In this document: one piece after another, positions 5,225 to 5,714 of the stretch
How positions within the stretch are numbered: the stretch's first letter is position 1
Layout: the number at the start of each line of letters is the position of its first letter
Assembly: GCA_002503705.1 (NCBI GenBank)
Contig: DASH01000006.1
Location: 18,623 to 24,336 of the forward strand
Reading direction: 5' to 3'
Length of the DNA: 5,714 nucleotides
Source: Candidatus Woesearchaeota archaeon UBA153
Lineage (GTDB): Archaea; Nanobdellota; Nanobdellia; Woesearchaeales; UBA525
Notes under the pieces: generated by a model
What the model was told of the DNA's origin: nothing
Database searches by the model: none
Seen by the model: only the letters and a program-made list of their open reading frames with translations
Position numbers and translations under genes: made by a program

Positions 5225-5714
5225 GCTTAACCCCCTCCCGGAGAATGGCGTCGAAGATGCGCGGGTTGTGGACGGCGACGTTGTTTCGTGCAATCTCCTT
5301 CCCGAGGTTCTCGCGCTCGTCCGCGAGCATCGCGAGCATCTCGTCTTTCGTGAAGACGTGCGCATCGATTGGGAGGAGCGCTTCCAGCTCGACGGTCTTG
5401 AGGGTAAGCTCGCATGCTCTTTTCTCTTGCGCTGACGGGACGAAGAACGCGAGGTCGAGGTCCGAGGTGTTCGTGCGGGTCCCTTTCGCGGATGAGCCGA
5501 AGAGGACTATCGAGACGAACGGGTTTTTTTCTATTGCTGCCGACACCTTCTTGAGCTCTCTCTTGATCTCTTCGGGGAGCCGCTCCTTGGCGAGGAGCTC
5601 GAGGTACGCCGCGCTGTTCTCCCTCTCGAGACGGTAGAGGTTGAGGTTGCCGACTTCGCGTTTCGTGACGAGCCCTTCCGTGAGGAATCTCGGTATTGTA
5701 CCATTTAAGTTCGC
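5193..5714 (-). CDS. Second wHTH-MNT fusion, N-terminus cut by window edge
   Basis: The frame is open to the right edge, giving 173 residues with the start codon outside; about 35-40 N-terminal residues are probably missing compared with the first copy. The visible N-terminus (IPRFLTEGLVTKREVGNLNL, then YRLEREN) matches the wing region of the first protein (ISGLLAEGFIKKDRHRLLSL, then ALEN). The MNT domain has FGSSAKGTRTNTSDLDLAFF (72-91), a GS-x10-DxD motif with D85 and D87, and a plausible third carboxylate D117 in LLPIDAHVFTKDE. The C-terminal part aligns without gaps to that of the first MNT. A GTG at 5546 would give a shorter MNT-only product, but the homologous upstream sequence argues against it. 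Likely antitoxin and autoregulator of the HEPN gene it overlaps. Confidence 0.9.
   Translation of the reverse strand, partial: ANLNGTIPRFLTEGLVTKREVGNLNLYRLERENSAAYLELLAKERLPEEIKRELKKVSAAIEKNPFVSIVLFGSSAKGTRTNTSDLDLAFFVPSAQEKRACELTLKTVELEALLPIDAHVFTKDEMLAMLADERENLGKEIARNNVAVHNPRIFDAILREGVKRGFNPHPPES

Noticed and set aside
4799..5637. Plus-strand open frames opposite the second HEPN and MNT.
   Set aside because: Shadows of two well-supported minus-strand genes with conserved motifs.
1..5714. Search for tRNA or rRNA genes, CRISPR arrays, insertion sequences and direct repeats.
   Set aside because: No cloverleaf, spaced repeat array, transposase or terminal inverted repeats were seen.

Overview
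The window looks like a GC-rich piece of an archaeal chromosome, possibly from a DPANN-type lineage; the domain is better supported than the phylum. Genes with clear promoters have archaeal TATA boxes (TTTATAAG, TTTAAATA, TAAATA) rather than -35/-10 pairs. Two genes (starting at 2150 and 3649) have a TATA box about 26-30 bases before the start codon and no Shine-Dalgarno, as expected for leaderless archaeal mRNAs. Others have good GAGGTG-like Shine-Dalgarno sequences. The Hsp70 is of the short type that lacks the Gram-negative insertion, as in archaea and Gram-positives.

Layout. Positions 1-1928, minus strand: a grpE-dnaK operon, with dnaK cut by the left edge after 420 codons. Positions 1929-2149: an AT-rich divergent promoter region. 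Positions 2150-3049, plus: a predicted cytoplasmic transglutaminase/papain-like cysteine hydrolase with a Cys-His-Asp triad pattern. Positions 3046-3558, minus: a small single-pass membrane protein with two copies of a 'GW' helical repeat; its stop codon shares bases with the stop of the preceding gene. Positions 3559-3648: a compact divergent promoter in which two TATA boxes lie symmetrically about an inverted repeat. Positions 3649-4753, plus: a winged-helix/minimal nucleotidyltransferase (wHTH-MNT) gene overlapping a HEPN gene. Positions 4739-5714, minus: a second, diverged wHTH-MNT/HEPN pair pointing towards the first, its MNT gene running off the right edge.

How the genes work together. 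GrpE and DnaK form the nucleotide-exchange and chaperone parts of a bacterial-type Hsp70 machine; dnaJ is not in the window and could lie beyond the left edge. The right third is a double MNT/HEPN toxin-antitoxin-like island: two operons in the same gene order (antitoxin-type MNT first, HEPN second) meet tail to tail with a 15-base overlap of the HEPN ends. The N-terminal DNA-binding domain on each MNT suggests autoregulation, and the inverted repeat at 3602-3617 is the natural candidate operator. The same repeat lies upstream of the membrane GW-repeat gene, so that gene may share the control.

The parts most worth a second look are the symmetric promoter/operator, the paired convergent MNT/HEPN modules (non-canonical HEPN motif, and one MNT apparently lacking its third carboxylate), the transglutaminase-like orphan and the GW-repeat membrane protein.
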